A stretch of DNA of 64,000 nt. It comes from Chamaea fasciata. Lineage: Eukaryota; Chordata; Aves; Passeriformes; Sylviidae. The notes under the pieces were generated by a model, which was given only the letters and a program-made list of their open reading frames with translations, was not told the origin of the DNA and made no database searches. This document shows, piece after piece, positions 11,601 to 26,003 of this stretch. Within the stretch, counting starts at the first letter, position 1; every line of letters begins with the position of its first letter. The position numbers and the translations under genes are program-made. Location: contig JARCOQ010000010.1 of assembly GCA_029207755.1 (NCBI GenBank), positions 186,001-250,000 of the forward strand. The letters are read 5' to 3'.

Positions 11601-14600
11601 GCAAGAATTTACCCTGTTTGATTTATGATGGAAGCAAGCTCAGGTCTGTCAGAAGATCTACTTTCATCCCTAAAACGTGGGAGTGAGGGAATTGTGATTA
11701 GGAACATTACCTGCCCTCAGGCAAAACTAATTGTGTCTAATGTTTGCTAACACTTAATGGCACTTTCAGCAGTCAAACTTGAATGAGTTGATGATTGCTT
11801 AATGTACTTTGTGTAGAAAAGCTGTCAGTGGCCAGCGCAGGAGATGGGAATTACATGGTCAAGGACTTGTACAGTTGGAATAGAACAGACTTTCCAGTTC
11901 TTAAAATCTTCTGAGTAGGAGGTGTGATGGTGCACTTCGACTAAATTGTGGTCAATTCTGTCTCCTAATAACTGGCATCTTCAGATTTTACTGGCTGTGT
12001 TGGGAATATCTTTTCAAGACTTGAGAAGGAAAGTTTCTTTTAAGGATTCTGATCTTCCAGTGTGATGCGTAGATACCAGTCAACATGTAGACTGATGACA
12101 GGCACAGTATTATTGGCAATTGCTTAGAAAATAAACAAAATATCAGGCAGTAGAGTAATCCTGTCAACAAGGAGGATAACAGTAACTTTTCCAAGGAACA
12201 AATGTTAATGTCACTTTCAGTTACATTGCAGGAAAAAATGGTAAAAAAAATGGGTGTGACCCAGAGTTCCCACAGCCAAGAGGATATGTGAGTACCAGTT
12301 TGGCTGAAATGACTGTTGCTTGTCATTCCCCAGTGAGAGTTTTGAGAAGTCATCACAGGCTCTTTTAATTTATGAATACTGATGTGTATAAGTCAGGTGT
12401 CAATATATGTATTTTCACATACTTTTTTTTGCTTTTTCCATTGTGCAGCAGGTAATCTCAGAACAGCAGTGGCTGTGCTGAAGCAATATAAGTAGTAATC
12501 TCTAATTTTTTCCAAAAGATGTTTGATTGCCAAGTGATATCCTCAGCAAAGTTGGTCAGACCCTCTCAGTCCTACTCCTTGTAGCTACTGAGTACTGAGA
12601 TTGTAGAAGGCCTTACTGAAGCTGACAGAAGTAATTTTCATTGCCTTCAGTGACTTTTCAATTGGGCTGAAAGTGCTGGTTGGTCTCAAAAATACTTTGT
12701 GAGCTTTGATCTAATGAGTGGAGACCAGTGGTAAATCAAAATGGAAGGAAGAGCTTTGTGGGCAAAATGCAGTACAGGTTAATTTGCTTTTTCAAATTCT
12801 AACTTATTTAAATTTTACATCAGAACTTGTGGAGGTCTAAATCCCTACTACCACCTTAAGGTATCTCTGCCTCATCATTGCTTAAGACACTGACTGAATG
12901 CACATAGTTTAATTTAAAGTTGATTGCATTTAACAACAGAGTTTTTTAAAGCCTTTAGTAATGTAATAATGATAGATAGCACTTAATTTAGTCAAGAATG
13001 ACCCAATACAGTTGTCTATAATTTACATTAGCAATGTTGAGCTGACAGTAAATTCAATTAATTCTTCAATTTTATGCTCTTAACATTTAAAAACCTAAAT
13101 CCACTTTAAAATCAATTTGCATTATTTTGAGGATGGGATTCTTAATGTTAAGCTCCTATTAAATCCGCATTTTCTCTACTATAAGGGTGCTTTGAATTTT
13201 TTTGTCATGTTTTTGTGCATTGCTGGTCTTAAGCAGTTTTTGTGGGTTTGTCTGTGACTTAAGGAGCTCTCTATTGGATACTGATCTATGCAGTTGAAAT
13301 AGAACACTGGAAAAACATGATTTATAACAAGTGTTCTCATAGCAGACCAGGTTGGGTTGATATTTCTTCTTCTTCCATCAAGGAACACCCATGGCTGTGG
13401 GCTATAATTTATAATAACAGTGTTGCTTTGACTGGTTTTGGTTTCTGTGGGCTTGTTTTCAGGAATGATTAGTACATAGTTATCCCATCTTTAAAGAAAT
13501 ACATAGCACATGTGCTTATTTGGATTAATTAGCATAGTTTTATATCACAGTTGATAGAAAGCTGGAAGAAAAGCCCAAGAATAAAGGAATAAAGGAGGCA
13601 AACCAAATAACTGAGGGTTGTGACTGTGGTTAAAGTCCCTTATGAATTCTGAGTGCTCCAGCACCGGTTTTCTGTGAGTCACTCTTTGAAGCTGCCTTAT
13701 CATTTTGTTATATATATTCCAATATATGTAAGTCCTGTCAGACCCTAGAGAGAACGCTTGCAGTGAGTAATTTCGGGTCTGAGTGCCACAACCAGGCTGC
13801 TGAGAAAGCTGGCCCAGCCTTTTTTTTCTTGGTGTTTCTGATGGTTTGAGCTGCAAGTTCACTCAGTTGAGCTGCTCTGTGCTCCAGCTCTGTTTCTTTA
13901 GTGATGCTGCAATACTTGCTGCACGGCAACTCAATTGGAAAACAAAGAAATTAATGATACAGACAGAAGATCTGTTCCCAAAGCAGGGTGAAATTCTGGT
14001 GGAAGGGCTTCTGCTGCTTGAATTTTAAACACTGTGCTGTTAAACCTGTCACATCATCTGTGGGTTAGTGGTTGTGTCAACTGGGATAGTCCATCCAGGT
14101 CCTGTTGATGCAAACGTGCTTTTCACTGGTGCTGCTCCCTATTTTGGAGAATATCTGAAAATAAGGTGTGAGCAAGTACTGAAAATTTCAATTTTTGCTC
14201 CTATTTACCCACTTGCCTGCTGTTTTAATTTTGAAGTAGGGTGTCAGATAGAATCTGTCTAATGGCAGCGGTGTAAAAAGCATGCCTTCAGTTCCAAACT
14301 GAAACCCCTTGCAATCAGCAGATGTCCCAGCTCAAGGAAAATGGGTTGCAAGCCCAAAACATTCACTTTCCCTGCCTCATTTCTTATGGTCTTACCAAGG
14401 AAATAGCCAGACTTGGATTGTGCTTACTCTTTGCAATGAAGAAGTTGTTAATGCTGCATTTTCACGCTCTCATCATTGTTGTGCTCCAAATGTGTGTTCT
14501 GTGGAATGGGCAGGATTAGGCTGTTTAAGACAAAGCCACTCCACATTTACAGTGCCTGTAAGGTCCATAGTAAGAGCCCTAAATAGAAGTATCATTTTCA

Positions 14601-17600
14601 AGATGTCTTATATTTTTTACAAGCAGCCAAAAAGAAGATGAAACCATGGGTTGAATTGTAGTCTTCCTGAAGGAAGTGTCAAACCCTCACAAGGGGGTTT
14701 GTACTTGTTGTTCAGTGAAATAAACTTTAATTGTTAATGAATCCAAACACTGTTAGTGAATCCAATACTACTACTTTACTGAAAAAAGCTGTAATTACTG
14801 GACAATCCCCTGATTTTCAGCTGCTGTAAATCACTCTATCTTCACAGAATGGAGAGGGGCACTTCACTTAACAACACTGAAGAATTAAGACAGGGAAATG
14901 GCATAAAAATCAGAAAGGATCTTAGGATTATAATCAGGGGAAACAGAGTAAAGAAAAACATGTAAAGTTGGGCGTTGCTTCTGTGAAAAGAGAAGTTGTA
15001 CATCCATGTACATGTAGTTGCATTAAGGAAAAGCATTAATATTCAAGCCGACTGATGTCATGGAAAAACCGGTTTGTTTTTTTTAAGCATGCAAAACTTC
15101 TGTCAGTTGAAAGGGGATAAGAACAGCATATTAATCTATTTCCCTCCTTACCTGTTGTTTTGTGAAGTAGTTAGGATTGCTGGCATTTTCCATCTGGAAT
15201 TTTATGCCAGTGGCAGACCCCTGACTGTGATGGTAGAAGAGTAAGGACCTCATCCAAATGCATCAAGAGGAATAGTGTTTCACTGTGAAACTACCAAGTA
15301 TTTCAGACTGGTGCCTAATAAGGCAAAAACTTGTTGTAACTATGTGTAAAGTGCAATTTATCTAATGTAATTAGGAGATATTTAGAGCCAGTAATTTGAA
15401 ATAGACTCCACTCCTCTGTTAACTTTTGACATAGGAAAGACTGTAATCATATTGCAGACCATCAGCCCTCGGATTAAAATTTAAACCTACAGTGAGCTTC
15501 AAACTGCTTTGCATTTACCCTTAGGAGAAAAGGGAGGTTGAATAATTTTTGTTACGTTGATTTATCTTAGGAAAATGGGTTGCAAGGTTCTGAATTACAG
15601 TAATTATTGTAAGCATGTAAGATATTATCAACTACAAGATACATCTGATGTGGTGTGGATGGATTAGTGCACATGCAAAGACCAATTTGAGAACATTTCA
15701 ATTTTTGCTACGTCTGCTAGGGCTAGTTACATCCACTTAAAATACAGTTTGGCTCTAAAATGGCAGCGGTTTGCAGGTCCTAAGTGTTAGGACTTTGGTT
15801 AAAGCAAAAGGAACAAAATAATTCTTTTTATTTTAGCTTGTCATGCAGTTTGTGCTAAGGCTTTCAGTAGTACTTTATTGTGACAGCTCATTTTCCTTTT
15901 CATTTGATGCCCTCATATACACCTTGTTACTCTATTAAACTAGAAAGATTTAGTTTCTTACAGAGCCTTCAATGAAGTTGTTATAAAGCCTTTTCTCAAA
16001 ACAACAAGTAAAATATGGAGCCTGAACACGAGATTACATTGTTTTAGTTTATGTTACTTTTTTGAGGAAATAAAAACAGGAGAGAGCAAGAGTTTATTGC
16101 TTAATTAGCATCAGCTATTATCATCAAAAGGGTTCATAATTTTGAGTTTCATTTTTATTTTGACCAAAACACTTTTAGATAATAAATGTTGCAATCGAAT
16201 CTTGTTTTTTTTAGGAAGTTGTTAAAACAAGCTAAATGCTTTCCATTTATGGATAACAAACTGATGCTCTAAGTTTAGGAATTACTGTGCCAAAATTTGA
16301 GTATTTCTTTGATTTCCTTGTAACCCATAAAACTGACTGTTTCTGGTTATTCTGGGACCTTTGAACTAGGGGTCTTACCTCAGGTGGGATGTCAAAAGAA
16401 TATATAGATTGTGATGCTGTTTTCTCTCCATTACTAGGAGCAGTTTTTGATCCGGGCAAGTTGTGATTCAGACAATGCCGCTAGATTTCTACTTGAGAAT
16501 CTGCCTTTTGTGGCCTGTTTTATGGGTATTTTCACTTTTTTCATTGCAAGTTTTTAGGATTTTCTAAGTGTGTGTTTATAAGAAAGCAGCACCCAAATTA
16601 ATTGCATCTTATCAGTACATAAGAACTACTTTATGGCATTTTAACCTGCAAACGCTATGATAGCATGTGTGGAAATGGAATTTACCTCACTTGGCGGACT
16701 TGAAATATATCCCTAAGCAGTAATTGCAATATCTTTTCAAATTCTCGAGCAGGAAACCAACCTTTTTCTAAATGGAATTTTTATGAACTGTTTTAAGGAC
16801 TGTTTACTGGAAAGCTGCCTAATCACTGCATTCCCTGGGTAATGGCTGAAATATGTGTGCTGAATTAGTAGCAGGAAGATGCTCAACTACTCTGGCAGGG
16901 AACAGTTGACACTGCTTTTGCTAATGCATGTAAATCACATAAAAATTCTGAATATGGAGAAAATTTTTATCAATAGCCCCATTTAATTGTATCCTTCATT
17001 TGAACGGTGCCTTGCTTCAGCGATTTTTAAGGAAATTATTGAGACTATTTTTTTAAGTGGTAGAAGTAATAATTAAAACCCGTCCATTAAAAGATTTGGG
17101 AATACATTTAATTGATAGAAAGATTAGGTATATCAGGGGAAAAATCCACGTTGCTGACATTCTTCTGGTTTTGGGTCTTGGCGAAGGAACTAAAATGGGT
17201 TAAGAGGAAATTGCTTGTTCCACAGTGTGCTGTGTGTGGCTTCCTGGGGATTTTACCTTTACGGTGAGTGTTCCTCTGAACACAATGAAGCTGCAGGCGT
17301 GTGCTAAATCCAGTTAAGGAGATTTCCAGTCTAGTCTTTTGGCTCTGGAAGAGTCCCTAACTGTGCACCTGGGACATAGGATTGTCCAAAAGTGTCCCCA
17401 TTGCACATTGCAAGGAATCCTGGTCTTCATTCTGCTGGTTTAGTTTGATGTTTCCATATTCTTCTAAAAAAGAATCATTGCTTTCTGTCCAGTGCCTGCA
17501 TTCACAGCTGTCTGGTTTTTACCTTTTCTTCAGCTGCCTCTTCTCCACACAAGTGCCCTTGTCTACTTAACTCTTTCTTTTATGGCAGCTGTTCAATAGC

Positions 17601-18460
17601 TGGAGTTAAACTTCTTGCCCTACTCTGAATTTCCAATTTCCCGTTTGAGGATGAGGCAATCACCGCTGACTTCCCAGAGGGCACTCCTTTGCTTAGTTAT
17701 CCAGCTCTTAGCAGCTTTGAAAGGGAAAGAGAAATGGAAGGGAGTAGCTTTGGTTCATAAATATTTTTGCATTAATGATAATTAAAGTTAAGGTCAATGA
17801 CTGTAGTACAGATGACTACCAATAGTGCTTTATAGCCCCTTTGGGAACTGAAATTATGTGAAATAATTCAAAATAGCCTCCCTCGAATGGTTATTCTGTG
17901 AGCAGCAGTAGCTCTGTTTTAAGGCTGGTGTGGTGTCAGGAGGTCTCTGGGCATGCCAGGAGTTTCAGGTTGCTCACTTTTCTGTTATTTTTGCCCATCT
18001 CCAAGTGTTTCCATTCTACATTCAGTCTTCCTGAAAATATCTGTGTGTCTTCCTTCATTTGGACATTGCAAAGCATGACTGCTTTTGTGGAGGACTTTTC
18101 ACCCTTTCCCAGTCTTGTGCCTTTTGTTTCTTTTGGATGTAAATCCAAGCAAGCTGCAAATCTTTTATTTCTTATTGGGATTTAGCAGTGGTGTCAGTGA
18201 GTACAAAAAAGAGTTCAACATGTTTTGTTGTTATCAAAAGCATTTCCAGGAGTGGGAATGAAGGATAGGAATCCAGGGCACAGGGATGGTGGATCCCTGT
18301 TTATCTCTGTAGTATTTTAGAGTGTGTTTCAGTGTATCCCTGAACCTCTTTTGCAAATATTGTTAAAAAGGCAGTGCTTCCCAAAGCAAGAAATGAACCC
18401 AGGAAAAAAGAATCTCACAGTCTTGTCACAGCATGCTTTTTCTTTCTTATAAAACTAACA
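8641..18460. other. intron-like DNA without recognised gene
   Basis: No exon, RNA gene or mobile element could be supported. The plus strand keeps its G+T excess. A segment at 17226-17263 has an acceptor-like CACAG and a strong donor ACG/GTGAGT but is open in all three frames over only 38 nt, so it says little. A poly-T tract sits at about 10198-10211. Confidence 0.55.
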
Positions 18461-18570
18461 TAATCAAAACAAAAACCAACCAAACCAAAACCAAAACAAA
18501 CAAAAAACCTCAAAAACTAACCAAGCAAAAAAAAACCCCAAAGCCCCCAAAAAACTAAAACAAAAAGCCC
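18461..18570. repeat. A/C-rich low-complexity tract
   Basis: About 110 bp made almost only of A and C on the plus strand, in irregular units such as CCAAAA and CAAAAC with A runs. It is a degenerate CA4-6 type simple repeat. The complementary strand is T/G-rich. Confidence 0.85.
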
Positions 18571-21500
18571 AAGCTTCTATCCAGTAAATAAGACTTAAGA
18601 TTTAAGATTTATAAATACAGAAGGTGTCTTGATCACAGCTGAAAGAGGTTTGTAGTTATGCACGGCAGGCTTGTGAATTCCTTAGCAAACCTATTATTTT
18701 CTTCTTTTCTGAAGTATGTCTGTGAAATGTTTTGGGGTTTTGTATTGGAAAATATTTTTCTGCAAAACACATTTTAGTGGGAATAAATAAAAACGCCAAC
18801 TAGTATAAAGATGGAATCATGTCTTTAGGAATTTATACTAGAATAATCTTGAATCTAGAGGAAACTTGACTGTGGGGAGGAGAGAGGAAGTATTGAAAAT
18901 CTGAGAGGGTTTTTGCTCGCACCAGTTGTGTTTTCATGCTGTTTACTTGGGGTAATATAGTTCATGCTGCACTGCAAAACTTTTGGGTGCCTTCAGCATG
19001 TCGAATAAGAAGCTGTAGTTTTATAAAATAGCATTTATTTTGTTGTGAATGGGCTGCTTTATCGCCTACATACAAGGACTTGCAATCACATACGTTGTAT
19101 CTCATGTTAAACAAGGATTTAGGAGAACTCCATGGAGTTCAATGAGCCCATTTCTAGCTGTGTTGACAGCAGATTTCTACCCAGATGCCGGATAAGCATA
19201 CTTGGTATTTTGAAAAGTTTTTCCAGGCTCCAGCTCTTTAGAAGCAGGCACTTAATGAGCTTCTGTGTATTTCGCAACCTTCATCAGATGCCTTTACATC
19301 AACTTGTGCAGGCTGCCTTTGGGCTCGTATGAAAAATCAGACGTACGTTCTAAAATGTGAGAATGCTTTTTTTCTCTGTGAATGTTTGAGGAATCTCGTG
19401 CTCTTTTACCACAATTTAGTTGTTCAAGCCTGAGGTGCTCTGGTCCCAGGGAAGATCGATAGGATGTTGCCATTACGGCCATGTCTGTCAATTACAGCCA
19501 GATTCAGGCGGTCAGGTAGGATTGTAAATTTCTGCCAACCAGTCACAGATGTTCCAGCTGTGCAGACATGTGGCACTATTTATTCTACTCTTTTTTCATA
19601 AAGGCCACAGGGGGGAAAACATTGTCCCTACCCAGAGACTGCAGCCGTTCTCCTGAAAGCACCTTCCAATCTTCCTCTCCACGCTGGGATGATGGCATTA
19701 GGTGTTTTTAGCCCTCACAAGTTTGGTTCAAACTCCCACAGCTCACAAAATTAATTTCTGTTAGGAACACAGTGTGGTGAGGAGGCAGGTTATTCTGGCT
19801 GGGCTTTTCCTTTATCTGCTATACAAAGCAGCTGATTCACTTTCTATTAATTACCACCAGCTATGGGGACTGCCTCGTGTTTTTCCTTTGGACTTTCAGC
19901 CTTTTGAGCTCGTTCTCAGGTTTGCTGTTTGGAAAAGCAAAGATGACAGGAGCGGGAAGGAAGGATACAGGAGAAAGAGGCTGACTTACCCAAACCTTAA
20001 AGCACATCTCAGCTGGGAATGGTTATTGTGTGTGGAGCACCATATTTTACTTAAATACAGCACAATATTACTTGTCTCAACTTCCCCCCCCTCCCTCAAA
20101 CCCTATGAAAGGAAATTCTAAAAAATTGCTTTTTAACTAATTATAAGAAATCAAATAACACTAGCAGCTTATTTCTTTCTGACTAAATATAATGAGATTG
20201 GAGCATTGCTTCATCAGGAGAATGACCTAATACAATAGTTCATTGAACCATGAAAGATTCATTAAAACTACCTTGCAAGGGGATTTTTTGGGCAATGTTT
20301 TATGTGGTGGACTTTTTTTCTTTTAAAAATAACTCCCAAGTCTAAAGCAGTTACTGCATGTAGTTGCAATCAATTTTGTAACACTAGGCAACATAACTGG
20401 TTTTTAACTACCTATTATGTTATAAAGATGTTACAGAAAAATCCTCACAGCTGAGCTTTACTTCATTTGTTGGAGGTTGAGGTTTGCAGCCAGGTGACTT
20501 TGCAAAATACCCAGATGTTACACACTGGGATTTTGCACAAAACTTCAGGAGTTGGTGATAATTTTCAAACTGCCAGAAAATTTCCATTTCCTGCTGACCT
20601 AAATGAAAAAAATCTATCCCTTCCCTGAGATGTGAGTGGCAATGTGTCTGTACAGCTTTTAGAGTTGGTTTCTCACAGAGGACTTAAGGCCACCAACTTG
20701 TGTCACCTCCATTCTATCCACTCCCTTTCAAAGTTCCCAAAACCAAGTTTTTCTGCCCTTTGTGCACAAGAGTATTCTGTCCCCTGCAAGCCATTGTGAC
20801 AAGGCAAAATACTGCTCTTTCCAGCAGTTGTGGGTTTTTTTGTTCAAGAACTTCCTTTTCCTAAACCTGACTATCATAACAAGAACTCAGCAAAGACAGA
20901 ATAAACTAGAGAGTTTCATTCTTTCCTCCTGTATCTGAAGGATGGAGATTGAGAGAATTACCTTGACTTATAGTTGAGTTCTGTCCCTGAAACAACTCTA
21001 AATGTTTAAGTCAGAACTTTTTAAGGCAGTTGAATTTCCCCCTTTAAGAGCTGTCTTTCCCTGGCAGCCCGATGAGAAATCACTCCTGGAAAGCAGGAGT
21101 CAAAGGAGGATGAAGTGATGCTGCCTCCCATGCAAATTCTGTGTTGTTATGTGCCTCCCACGTACATTCCTTCTGTTTTTAGGATTTTTTCAGATGTATC
21201 TCAGGAGGAAAGAGCATTTACCTCTCTCACTTGTGGAAGCAGCCTGGGTTTGTGCACACTGCCAGAAATAGTCAAACATGCCCACAGGCTTTAGTGCGTG
21301 TTGCTTAAACACATGCTTTGGACATTTTCCTACTGGCAGCAGAAAGGATGATGGGGACAGTTACATCAATTGAACTGAACTCTAGAATTCCATATCTATT
21401 TTTTTTAGTTCCATTTTTTATGCATTTGCAAACCATCATCTTACCTTGTGCACCTTCTCTTACTGTTATTGGATACCGTATTGTTGGATGTAATGTTTTA

Positions 21501-22228
21501 GGGTAGTTCAAAATAAATTTTAACAGCTTGAGATTTCCTTACACTTTAATTATAGAGGTTGTAAGTCAGTCCATATTTTCTTCTGACAGATGCCTCATTT
21601 TTATACCTCAAGCTTAGTGTATTAAAGTCTCTACTGTATCAGAACCCACAGTTATCATGGATACAAAGAACAGTTTAAAATGCATCATTTAGTAATAGAT
21701 ACAAAGCTGAGGGGTAAATGGGCATCACGTACCCTTTAGGATCATACTTGGTTTTGATAAGTAAACCCATTTAGAATTGTTTAAAAGAAACAGATAAACC
21801 TCTTGTCTAATGATAAATGTATATTCATGCTCTTTAAATTACTAGAAAATGCCATATTTTTATTGAGCCACAAGCATCTCTCTGCTGATAATACTTAGCC
21901 TGAGTACAGACATTATTTGACATAGTACTTGTGCTATAAATATATCTGTTCTATAGTGCTGCACAGGTGTGATTTTACATGTTTTTATGTTGAGGTATTC
22001 AATAAACATTTTAATTGGAGAGTATCCACAGTTCCCCCAGATATCTAGATTAATAGCAGTAATAGGAAAGCTGACTATGAGAGTCTGGCTGAAGGTGTTA
22101 GATTGAAAAAAAAAAAGAAAAAGAAAAGTGAGTTTATCATTTTTTGCAAGTGAGTAATCTCCAAAGGAGATGGAAAAATCACATAGGAACTGCACAAGTA
22201 TTTAGCTAAAATTAAAATCTATTACTAA

Positions 22229-22258
22229 TTTTTTGTTTGTTTGTTTGTTTGTTTTTTT
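22229..22258. repeat. (TTTG)n microsatellite
   Basis: Five consecutive TTTG units flanked by T runs. Confidence 0.9.
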
Positions 22259-25200
22259 AGTTAGAGCAGTGACTTTCTCTGTGCATTATGCCTGAGCCTT
22301 GAAAAAGGGCCGTGCATTGGGAGTGGTGCATTTACCTGTTCTTGGAATATATCCACCCATGCCAATGTCAGTTTGTCTGGATATTCAGTGCTTTCCTCCC
22401 TTTACTCCCATCCTTTGTGCAACGTCTAACAAGTATTAGGAGGAAAATACCTGGTTTGGATAAGCAATTATTCTGCAGCCATAGATAAGATGCTTTGGTA
22501 CAGCTCTTTATTTTAATAATCACTTGAGCCACCAATGTGTTTTACAGCTCAGTTCTGCCTGCTGATTTTCTTGGTTTGCAAATACTCTTTAAGCCAGAGG
22601 TTTATTTAAAATGCTTTCAGCTGAAAAAGTCATAATAGACAATCTCCCTTTTGTTGTTTTAATGTGGTTTTACTGTTTACATATTCACAATTTTGAAAAA
22701 CAGACCTAAAAAGGTAAAGTTTGAATGAATGGGATTTCAAAATGAGGTTGAACACAACTTTGTGTGTTGCGGCTGGCATTTGGATGTCATCTCTGTCTTC
22801 TGAACTGACTTCATTCAAAAAAAACATTTAGATAAACTCCAAAGAAACACCCTGACCCCAAATAATCAAACCCACCTGTAAAATCTCTCCTTAGAATCTG
22901 CTGATGTTCTGTTGGCTTTGTTCTTACTTTGCTCCAAAGCCTGAACATGTTTCAGAATAATTAAGTTTTCAAGCTTCAAGAAATGCTTCTTCTGGGTTTT
23001 TTTGCTTTTTTTCTTCTGATTTAAATCAAGCTTAAAACCCCCTATTTTTTTACTTAATTTGAACAAAAATTGCTAACTAGTTACTTGTTTATGCCATCAA
23101 AGATGGAAATACCTGCTTTAAATTGTAAATTAATTCTGTTCTTATAGTCTTTATGTGCTTCATATTCCACTGCTGATTACTTTGCCTGACAAATATAATT
23201 TTAAATCTACTTTTTTGTTACTTGAAGCACCGAGACATTATTTAATTCTCCTTCAATTTTATGGCACTCTGAGTTGTGATACATAGGAATTCTTTGTGAA
23301 ATGTCCTGGCTAGCCTAGTGTAAAATTGATATTTTTGTGTGAGTTTTGTTTTGTTCCAAATTGTATTATAGTACTTATTTTTATAACTGTCTCATAATGG
23401 TGTTATGTCTGTTCAAAATTTTAACACTTGGGCAAGAAAAGCTTAGGAACTTTGCCAAAAGGCCCGTGGGATTGTCAGATTTTTTCTTCAGCGAAAGATC
23501 TCTTTGAGTTGTCGTTCTGGATAGACTTCTGAAGAGAATTAATTTCAAATACTAAACTAGGTCAGATTAATCTAATAACAACTCTACTTTGCAAGGAATC
23601 CTGGTGAAAGGACAGCTGGAAACATGAGAGCACTCAAAATACACCAAGTCCAGTCTGATCTAGGGAAATACAAAACTTTGTGAAATAATTTTAACACATT
23701 TAGGAACAGGAATTGGTAATTTTTCTACTATATTTTTGCTCCCCCTCTTTTGCTTCATCTGTATTTAGAATTATGCCTACTTCTTACATGGAACTAAGGC
23801 AAACTTCCAAACAGCAGCTTCTGTGTCTAGCTGGAACTGCTAGGTTCTGAACATGGCTATTTAGAACTGAGCAAGAATAGGGGATGTTTTATCATCATTG
23901 AAGTATAATTTTACAAAATCCAGAGTTGCCACACTTTGGGACACAAAAGAATGAGGCAAGGAGCAAGAAGGTCAGCAGGAAAGTTCTATTTTTAATTTTT
24001 TGACTCTATCTTATATACAATTTTTTAAAAGGTACAAGATTAACTACATAGGTTACCACTTCTTTGACTTTGTTGGTGAAGACCACCATCAATCACTTTT
24101 CTCCTCCCAGAGGAGAAATATGTAAACAAAAAGATAAATTTTAAAAATATACATTGTTTTCTTGAAGCTACGTGAGAACAAAATGCAAACTCTGAAAAGC
24201 AGGCAAAGTTAGGGCGACACAGAGTCATGGTGTCCCTCAAGTACAAAACTTGTCATATATATCTACCTATAGATATAATATGAAGAAATATGTCTATCTG
24301 TAAAACATGGTAATAAAAGATCAAGAAACAATGCTCTCTATATTTTATGTATGTGTATGGTGACAATTGTTAAAGAAAAACCTTGACAGCTAGAAAACTT
24401 GAAATGCTTTTCATTGATTTGGAAGTGACATTGAATTGTGTGCTCTTCCTGACTTCTGATACTTCTGGCAATTTATTTCCTTTTGTGCCAAAAATGAGAC
24501 CGTGTCCATGACATTGTATTAAAAAGAAATTTCATCATCTTTTTTAAAAAATCCTGGTCAAGGTAAGCACACGCACGTCTTGTAGGGTTTTCCAGGGGCC
24601 TGCTGTGCAATGGTCCAGATTCAATATTCTTTTTGTTTGCTTCCTGAGCAGGCAGAAGCAGAAAGTCATGATTGTGATAATCACAGCTCGGTTGTTGCCA
24701 AATAAACTTCCTGCAGCTAACCTACTAACCCTTGGTGGATTAAATACATGAGAGAAATCCATAGCTGTCCTCAGTGTGAGCCTGACTTAGGGAAGGAAAG
24801 TGTTTCTCCTGCTTAGGCTAGAAAAATGGTATTTACTTCTAAGAGTTCGAGAAATAATTCCTAATATAAATGGGATGGGGTAGAATTAAATATAAACAAG
24901 TGTGAGGGTTTGCCGCTCATGGTAACTTCAGTCATCAGAAACGTCAACCTTGTGAAAGAGAAGGTAATTAAAATCTTTCCTTCCACCCTGATTTTTCTGA
25001 TTGTAGGAGACTCTAGACCTGTTAGCTTCTGACATTTACTTTTTTTTTAGTCTTCTCTACTGGGCTCTCATTAGGGAGTCATTCTCTCTGCCAGTTATTT
25101 TCACAAATTTAATGTCAATTGTATAGATGTATTATAAGTTTATTGCTAATTAACATAAACAAATCAGAAGACTGATGTTTTCTTACAACTGCAATCTCCA

Positions 25201-25956
25201 TGCATTCTCCCCTGGCCTCCCATTGTGAATTCTTCAGTAGTTTTAGAGGCATTATTACGTCCTTAAGTTAATAAAAGAGACTGCAAAGTTAAATTGCTGT
25301 TAAATAATAAATTATATTACACCAGTTGAAAGTCTAATACAGTAGTATAAGAGAATGGCTTGAATTGCCTGAATTTCCACAGGGCACATGAGTGCAGCAA
25401 CAGCTTGATTCTTAGCTGTGAAGAATCCAACAAATATTCTGTGTAGGAATCATGGCTCCTTGACAGGAACCTGCGTGATATCTCAGCTTCAGGCCATCTC
25501 TGGGTCTTTGACATTCTTTCTGCATAACCATCCCGATGACATCCTCTGACCCATTGATTCATATAATTGACAAGCCCAGTCAGAATCACATAATTTCATA
25601 CCTCCAGAGCTGTGCCTTTGGCAAATTCCCGTTTTCCTGCTTGTCCCTGGCGGGGTTGCTGCTGTGGGGGTGACTTTCCAAACCAGTCATTTTATCTACA
25701 TCAGCTGCAATTCAGCTTCCTGGTTTTCAACTTTGGAACTTTGCTGCTTTCTATTTTATAAGCCCACAGCTGCTGTGCCTGAGAGGCCAATGCTCCTGTT
25801 AAATGTGCCAGTGAACCTCCCTTTCTTGGAAGGTGCAGGAGCTTTGCAAAGTATCTGAAAAGCTACTCTTTCATTTCTTTTAAAAATTACTTTTAACTTA
25901 GGAATCTGGACATCTTCCTGGTGTGTTGATTGATACTGTCTTCTAGGACAAGAGAT

Positions 25957-26003
25957 CTTATTTATTTATTTATATATTTATTTATTTATTTATTTATTTA
26001 TTT
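25957..26003. repeat. (TTTA)n microsatellite
   Basis: About 11 tetranucleotide units with one TATA interruption. It produces the repetitive Y-L-F-I peptide of an 89-residue plus-strand open frame, which is therefore not a gene. Confidence 0.93.
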
